A stretch of 21,599 nucleotides of DNA, from assembly GCA_937897585.1 (NCBI GenBank), contig CALCNY010000026.1, positions 1 to 21,599 of the forward strand, read 5' to 3'. The notes beneath the pieces were generated by a model. That model made no database searches and was not told the DNA's origin. It worked only from the letters and a program-made list of their open reading frames with translations. Position numbers and translations under genes: made by a program. Of this stretch, positions 17,601 to 21,599 are shown piece after piece. Every line of letters starts with the position of its first letter. Position 1 is the first letter of the stretch. This DNA comes from an uncultured Chitinophagaceae bacterium. Lineage in GTDB: Bacteria > Bacteroidota > Bacteroidia > Chitinophagales > Chitinophagaceae.

Positions 17601-17780
17601 TTGCCTGCCAAATGGATTAAAGGCGCAACGATGAAGAAAGCGGTTGTATATGTAAGTTCTCAGAATTTATTTACCATCACTAATTATTCAGGAATGGATC
17701 CTGAAGTAGGAGGTGGCGTTGATATAGGATTTTATCCTCAAGCCAGAACGGTATTGGCAGGTGTAACTATCGATTTTTAA
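14676..17780 (+). CDS. SusC-family TonB-dependent outer-membrane glycan importer
   Basis: The 1034-residue protein is of normal size for the family. A signal peptide (1-24, ending LALAQ after a hydrophobic stretch) is followed by a carboxypeptidase-regulatory-like domain (about 26-103, VSGKVRNKSNGEVLIGATI), the TonB box EVVVVGYG (108-115), a plug domain (about 116-240, with LQGKVSGV, RIRIRGISSI, NNPLIVVDGYPL, DIESIDVLKDAAAASIYG and VIMITTKRG) and the 22-strand barrel to the final TIDF. It would move glucan oligosaccharides over the outer membrane with SusD as lid, driven by TonB-ExbBD. The substrate is inferred from the neighbouring GH16 genes. It lies 33 bp after the modular protein gene and 21 bp before susD, so it is surely in the same operon. 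Confidence 0.96.
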   Translation: MNLRLAFLNAVIFLTLFTNLALAQDFKVSGKVRNKSNGEVLIGATITIKGTATAVATDAMGQFSITVPEKGADLLFTYTGFKTVSFPVKNKMSNIDILMEDANGSLNEVVVVGYGTKRRKDLSTAVSSISAKDITSTPTADAAQALQGKVSGVTIVQNSGAPGGTGGTRIRIRGISSITGTNNPLIVVDGYPLPDQNADNVLNSFGTGDIESIDVLKDAAAASIYGQRASNGVIMITTKRGRPGRASITVDIYRGLQKAWDLPDMLNAKEYAILNSEARIGSGLSPIPKLADYNAVEAQYGKGTNWLNEVFRRAAMQSVNLTATGGSDKAQYLFSAGYFLQDGIIYKTDVERFNLRFNGDVKVNDHIKMGNSISMSKMTEHGADTYSPFNSVILLALMAPPTVSPRNADGTYAGGNGSVDGFSEPNPIYQLEVPKNVYTKYRVNGNIFTEVNFLKTLKFKALFGADYNYQEINNFSPATPASGGNVFNLTNYSVQKGLYPDYLAEYTLTYDKTFHKKHKVNGVVGYTFQENKYSYLVAGRGGNFTQNIPVLNNQIFLATDVSQTYNSAEDGVNKRAMSYFGRVNYDFDGRGYFGFSIRRDGTSNFAPGNKFATFPAFSAAWRLSQEPFLKNVKWINELKVRSSFGYTGNPDVTGNAYIQSINQSFQYTLGNSSGSGGIVTGAAPSRTYNPNIKWEKNEQLNFGVDLTAFNSRINMSLDVYQRRSRDLILYVAPPLISGTYESVPFNTGLMQNRGIDLTITGKVLNKPGGLNWTATGVLGTYKNKVVSMGLSAPIDNGFTRITGGSKRIEAGYPVEYFYGFVTEGIFQNYDEINAHAVQSPGVDPTTSTAPGDIKFKDLNNDGIINDKDRTNIGNFNPTFTFGLTNNVTYKNFELTVFLQGSQGNKVLNFTRWYTEGGVSNGNYSTDVIGRWTSAGTTNTMPRLVLNDPNGNNRVSDRFVEDASYIRLKNIRLSYSLPAKWIKGATMKKAVVYVSSQNLFTITNYSGMDPEVGGGVDIGFYPQARTVLAGVTIDF

Positions 17781-17801
17781 TTAAAAAATTAACAGCAAAA
17801 A

Positions 17802-19319
17802 ATGCAAACGAAAAAAATTATACATTACTTCATCTTGCTTACACTTTGTTTGAGTTTGACTCAGTGTAAAAAAAGTTTACTGGATGTGAATCCTACAATT
17901 CCCATCAGTACTTTAGATGATTATTATCAAAATGAAACGGAAGCCATCAATGCCGTGAATGCAACATACACGCCATTGTCTGCTATTTATAATGGAAGCG
18001 CTTGGCATATCGGCGATATCATGAGTGATGATGCCGACCTTGGTGGAGGTGGTGGTGGAGATGGAACTGAAACAGCTGAATTGGATAATTTCACAGTTAC
18101 CTCATTTAATCCAATCATCAACTTAATGTGGGCACAATGTTATTTCGGAATTCTTAGAGCCAATTTGGTAATTGAAAAGGTTCCTCAAGTTCCTGTAATG
18201 ACAGCCTCTATCAGAAAAAGAAGTATCGGTGAAGGACATTTTCTAAGAGCACTTTATTATTATCATCTTGTGAGAGTTTTTGGTGATGTGCCTTTATACA
18301 CAAACGTTATTAATGTAGAACAAGCGGCAACCATCAGCAGATCTCCAAAAGAAGATGTGTATAATCAAATTATCACTGACTTGAAAATAGCAGATACAAT
18401 GCTTACCGCAAGAACTTCCGGAAGTGATAAAGGAAGAGCAACTGCAGGAGCTGCGAAAGGTTTGTTGGCTGCAGTTTATTTGACTATTGGCGATAAAACC
18501 AATGCTGCATTATATGCGAAGCAAGTGATTGACAGCAGTGCGGTTTATGGCTATGAATTATGGAGCGATTACGCTGATAATTTTAAACTTGAAAATGAGA
18601 ATGGAAAAGAGTCTTTGTTTGAAGTGCAATACAGAAGTGGTGGCGGACAATTTAATGATTATGGTGCTGGCCAGAAATTAAATTGCTTCTTCGCACCACG
18701 TTTTCAGGATATCGTTCAAAGTCGTGGTTATGGATGGAATGTTCCTACCAAAGATTTTGCAGATTCTTATGACAAAACAGGCGCTGATTACAATACCATA
18801 ATTGATAAAAGAAGAAATCGTTCGATTTGGATACCAGGGGACACTTACGATACTTACACCCAACCGTCACAGTTAGTAGGGTCTCCAATTGGATTGAATA
18901 TCAAAAAATATTTCGTACCTATTGCAAACACTTTAGGCGATAATGGAGGTTGGACTTGCGCATTGAACGTTCCAGTCATGAGATACTCAGAAGTGTTGTT
19001 GATTTATGCAGAAGCTGCCGGTATTACTTTAGGCAAACAATATGCGGATATAGTTAGAGCAAGAGCAGGATTGGCTCCTTTATCTTCTTCACTTTCAGAT
19101 TCACAATATCTTGAAGCTATTTACAATGAAAGAAGACATGAGTTTGCTTTTGAAATGCACAGATGGTATGATTTATTACGTCATCCTGACCCGAACTATT
19201 TCCTAAATGTGATGAGGGCTGCAGGCAAAACAAACATTCAAGCAAAACACAGGTATATGCCGATTCCTCAGTCTGAAAGAGATAAGAACGCTAACCTGAC
19301 TCAGAATGAAGGATATTAA
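17802..19319 (+). CDS. SusD/RagB-family surface glycan-binding lipoprotein
   Basis: The 505-residue protein begins with a lipoprotein signal, the lipobox LTQC placing the lipidated cysteine at residue 22, followed by KKSLLDVNPT, the usual SusD opening. RALYYYHLVRVFGDVPLYT (about 149-167), the central TPR-like helices (GRATAGAAKGLLAAVYL), NERRHEFAFEMHRWYDLLRHP and the terminal YMPIPQSER plus NEGY are standard family landmarks. It would cap the SusC barrel outside the cell and bind oligosaccharide. Spacing to both neighbours is short (21 and 24 bp). A glycine-rich patch LGGGGGGDGTE near residue 83 is a flexible loop. The ligand-contact aromatics cannot be named without a structure. Confidence 0.96.
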   Translation: MQTKKIIHYFILLTLCLSLTQCKKSLLDVNPTIPISTLDDYYQNETEAINAVNATYTPLSAIYNGSAWHIGDIMSDDADLGGGGGGDGTETAELDNFTVTSFNPIINLMWAQCYFGILRANLVIEKVPQVPVMTASIRKRSIGEGHFLRALYYYHLVRVFGDVPLYTNVINVEQAATISRSPKEDVYNQIITDLKIADTMLTARTSGSDKGRATAGAAKGLLAAVYLTIGDKTNAALYAKQVIDSSAVYGYELWSDYADNFKLENENGKESLFEVQYRSGGGQFNDYGAGQKLNCFFAPRFQDIVQSRGYGWNVPTKDFADSYDKTGADYNTIIDKRRNRSIWIPGDTYDTYTQPSQLVGSPIGLNIKKYFVPIANTLGDNGGWTCALNVPVMRYSEVLLIYAEAAGITLGKQYADIVRARAGLAPLSSSLSDSQYLEAIYNERRHEFAFEMHRWYDLLRHPDPNYFLNVMRAAGKTNIQAKHRYMPIPQSERDKNANLTQNEGY

Positions 19320-19343
19320 TCAATAGAAAAATAAAAAATAAAA

Positions 19344-20642
19344 ATGAAAAAATATTTCAGTTATACAACTTTGTTACTTGCAGGGATTGTTTTGTTTTTT
19401 GCTCAATGTAAAAAAACAAGAGTAGAACTAATCGGTTCTGCTTCTACAGCTGCTTTTACATTCTTACAAGCTCCAGCAAGTGATACTTTACCTTATCCAT
19501 ACAAAGTGACGTTCACCAATAATAGCACAGAAGCTTTTATTTATCAGTGGAGTTTTGGTGACAATTCTGCATTCTCTTCAGAAAAAAATCCTGTTCATAT
19601 TTTCAAAGCAGGAGGTACTTACAATGTTACTTTGACAACAGTAGGAACTTATGGCAACAATGCTACTACTAGAGTAATCAGCGTTTTTGATGCTTGCCAA
19701 AATCAATTCTTCAACAGCCTTACCTCTTGTGCTACAGGTGAGTGGACATGGAGCGCAGATAACGATGCTATTAAAGTTTATTATGCTGATGGAATTAGTT
19801 TGTATTCAACTAATGCTGCAGCTGATTGTCAGCTTGATGATGTATATAAATTTAGTGCTAACGGAACTTTCATGTACGAGTCTAACGGTCAAACATACGT
19901 GCAGTCAACTTTATCATGTGATGTGCCTAAAGCAAATGCTACAGGTTACAAAGTAATCACCTCATCAACACAAGCACCAAGAATTGTGTTGAATGATATG
20001 GAAGCCGGATTGGGAACTCCATTTATTGGTACAACAGAAGAAGTGGAGGGTAATAGTTATGAAGTAAAATCTTATTCAGCGACTACATTGACATTAAGAG
20101 CTGTATTGAAAAATACTGGCGGAAAAATTATTGAAATCAAATTGAAGAAAAGAGCAGATCTCACCATTGCGGATATCAAAGATATATTAACGGGTGGCAG
20201 CAGCAGAAGTTGGAAATTAGATGCCACTACAGGCGCTAATGCTATTGTAGTTGGAACTGAAGGTAATCCATCCGAATACTATGGCGGTGGTCCTTTGGAA
20301 CCAAATTGTCAAGTTGATGATGTGTATACTTTTTCATCAGCTGACAATTTGAATTACAATGCTAATGGTTCAACATTCAATGGTGGCAATATCGCACCTA
20401 ATTATAACTGTGGTGCAGATAGATCTTTTACAGCAAACTATGTTTTTGGACCTATAACAGGTGGTGCTAGCGGACTTGCTGCTATTCAATTGCCATCAGC
20501 ACCTCCAGCTAATTTTATTGGAACAACTGACGTTCCAACTGAAAATTATTACAGAATCATCGAGATAACGCCAACGCGTATGTTATTAAGAGCGGGTAAT
20601 GGTTCAGGTACTGTGTTTCAATTCAAATTTGTAAGACAATAA
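19344..20642 (+). CDS. PKD-domain surface glycan-binding lipoprotein (SusE-position SGBP)
   Basis: The 432-residue lipoprotein has the lipobox FFAQC (Cys22, then KK). A PKD domain follows (about 36-115, with the signature YQWSFGDNSAF and FKAGGTYNVTL). Two related domains of about 150 residues come next (about 117-270 and 277-432). Each contains W-x-W or SW-x-L near its start, CQxDDVY-x-F, a partner cysteine, and a closing FIGTT-x-LLRA-like beta segment. The position right after susD and the domain plan match SGBPs of laminarin and mixed-linkage-glucan PULs in marine and gut Bacteroidota. The protein would recruit glucan to the SusCD complex. The A-rich leader before the ATG is typical of the phylum. 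The precise ligand is inferred. Confidence 0.88.
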   Translation: MKKYFSYTTLLLAGIVLFFAQCKKTRVELIGSASTAAFTFLQAPASDTLPYPYKVTFTNNSTEAFIYQWSFGDNSAFSSEKNPVHIFKAGGTYNVTLTTVGTYGNNATTRVISVFDACQNQFFNSLTSCATGEWTWSADNDAIKVYYADGISLYSTNAAADCQLDDVYKFSANGTFMYESNGQTYVQSTLSCDVPKANATGYKVITSSTQAPRIVLNDMEAGLGTPFIGTTEEVEGNSYEVKSYSATTLTLRAVLKNTGGKIIEIKLKKRADLTIADIKDILTGGSSRSWKLDATTGANAIVVGTEGNPSEYYGGGPLEPNCQVDDVYTFSSADNLNYNANGSTFNGGNIAPNYNCGADRSFTANYVFGPITGGASGLAAIQLPSAPPANFIGTTDVPTENYYRIIEITPTRMLLRAGNGSGTVFQFKFVRQ

Positions 20643-20673
20643 TTATTCCTTAGAAAATATTAATCAAACTAAA

Positions 20674-21519
20674 ATGACGAAAATGAAAAATATATTTGCT
20701 GCTTTTGTACTCTTGCTTTCCATAGCAGGTTGTACTGATAAAAAAATAATTCCTATCGTTAAGCCGGTTCCTCCTGTTGTTGATTTAGGATGGCAATTTG
20801 AAACCACACCTATTTGGCAAGATGATTTTACCAATCCAGGAATACCTGATCCTACCAAGTGGTCTTATGATATAGGCGGAAGTGGATGGGGTAATAATGA
20901 ATTACAATATTACACAGGTGGTGATAATGTTGGAATCGTGAATGACAACTTAGTGATTCAAGCTAAAAAACAAAACTTAGAAGGAAGACAATATACTTCT
21001 ACAAGATTAATTTCTAAAGGTAAAGGCGACTGGACTTACGGTCGTTATGAAATAAGAGCAAAATTGCCAAAGGGAAGAGGTACATGGCCTGCGATTTGGT
21101 TGTTGCCAAGTGACAACAGTTACGGTCAGTGGCCAACTTCAGGAGAGATTGATATCATGGAACATGTTGGATTTGATTTGAATAATGTACATGCGAGCAT
21201 ACATTGCTCTGCATACAATGGCCAGAGAGGAAACCAAAAATCAAGTGCTAAAATTGTGCCAACAGCAACAACAGATTTTCATGTGTATCGTATTGATTGG
21301 ACACCATATTCAATCAAAGGGTTTGTTGATGATGAACAATATTTTGAATACATCAACGACAACACAAGTTTTACCACATGGCCTTTCAACAAGAATTATT
21401 ACATGATTTTGAATCTCGCTGTTGGTGGCAACTGGGGCGGTGCTCAAGGCGTTGATGATACTTGTTTCCCGGCTACTATGGAAGTGGATTATGTTAAGGT
21501 GTATAAAATCATTCAATAA
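20674..21519 (+). CDS. GH16 endo-beta-1,3-glucanase (laminarinase-type), outer-membrane lipoprotein
   Basis: The 281-residue protein is nearly only a catalytic domain. The lipobox LSIAGC places the acylated cysteine at residue 20, followed by TDKK and a proline-rich tether (VKPVPPVV). The GH16 domain (about 45-280) shows GWGNNELQYYTGGDNV, YGRYEIRAKLPKGRGTWPA, and GEIDIMEHVG at 157-166, giving E158-x-D160-x-x-E163, plus LNLAVGGNWGG and MEVDYVKVYK at the end. These are hallmarks of laminarinases (probably GH16 subfamily 3); mixed-linkage glucan is a possible alternative. An ATG at 20683 (MKNIF) is an equally plausible start. It is 31 bp after the SGBP gene, in the same operon, and likely cuts glucan captured by SGBP and SusD at the surface. 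Confidence 0.95.
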   Translation: MTKMKNIFAAFVLLLSIAGCTDKKIIPIVKPVPPVVDLGWQFETTPIWQDDFTNPGIPDPTKWSYDIGGSGWGNNELQYYTGGDNVGIVNDNLVIQAKKQNLEGRQYTSTRLISKGKGDWTYGRYEIRAKLPKGRGTWPAIWLLPSDNSYGQWPTSGEIDIMEHVGFDLNNVHASIHCSAYNGQRGNQKSSAKIVPTATTDFHVYRIDWTPYSIKGFVDDEQYFEYINDNTSFTTWPFNKNYYMILNLAVGGNWGGAQGVDDTCFPATMEVDYVKVYKIIQ

Positions 21520-21588
21520 TCTGAACCTTATTTAAAAATAACTAATCTCAATAGCTGATTATTTTTTCAGCAACTAAAAAACAAAAAA

Positions 21589-21599
21589 ATGAAAAAACT
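21589..21599 (+). CDS. Start of a further gene, cut by the right edge
   Basis: ATGAAAAAACT begins with M-K-K after an A-rich leader (AAAAAACAAAAAA), the same arrangement as before the other exported genes of the operon. It lies 69 bp after the GH16 stop with no strong terminator between. Probably another exported PUL protein, but only three full codons are visible. Confidence 0.45.

Noticed and set aside
21554..21571. Hairpin GCTGA/TCAGC as a terminator after the second GH16 gene
   Set aside because: Only a 5-bp stem, T-rich loop and no U tract after it; a further gene seems to start 18 bp later, so the operon probably continues.
1..21599. Mobile elements, tRNA, rRNA, riboswitch
   Set aside because: No transposase-like frames, terminal inverted repeats, tRNA-like folds or long structured leaders were recognised in the non-coding parts.

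Overview
The window reads as part of a polysaccharide utilisation locus (PUL) for a beta-glucan, most likely laminarin-type beta-1,3-glucan, from a member of the Bacteroidota. The evidence is a SusC/SusD pair followed by a PKD-type surface lipoprotein, AT-rich DNA with A-rich leaders instead of Shine-Dalgarno sites, TAnnTTTG-type promoters, and type IX secretion (T9SS) C-terminal domains on three giant exported proteins. The style of the regulator and of the T9SS proteins suggests the Chitinophagaceae or a near relative. That placement is an inference.

Layout. Positions 1-858 (minus strand) hold the N-terminal part of a periplasmic beta-propeller sensor of a PUL regulator, cut by the window edge. 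A divergent intergenic region (859-1111) carries phased direct repeats (GATGTR twice, 11 bp apart) between two back-to-back candidate promoters. On the plus strand follow a 1606-residue non-catalytic T9SS protein built from carbohydrate-binding-like modules (1112-5932), a strong intrinsic terminator, and a 1641-residue T9SS GH16 glucanase (6027-10952) that shares the C-terminal stalk of the preceding protein. A 366-bp gene-free stretch (10953-11318) holds a second set of the same repeats and a candidate promoter. It precedes a tightly spaced operon: a third modular T9SS binding protein (11319-14642), SusC (14676-17780), SusD (17802-19319), a PKD plus tandem beta-domain surface glycan-binding lipoprotein (19344-20642), a compact GH16 lipoprotein (20674-21519), and the first codons of another gene at the right edge.

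How they fit together (inference from family knowledge). The secreted or surface-attached GH16 enzyme and its non-catalytic modular partners would capture and cut large beta-glucan outside the cell. The SGBP, SusD and lipoprotein GH16 on the outer membrane would bind and trim it, and SusC would import oligosaccharides with TonB energy. The divergent sensor would perceive the products and act on the repeat operators shared by both promoter regions.

The least ordinary parts are two related binding-module types (A and B, ten copies over three proteins) interleaved with eight near-identical Ig-like linkers, the shared stalk of the first two giant proteins, and the helically phased GATGTR operator candidates, which lie at the same distance from both candidate promoters.
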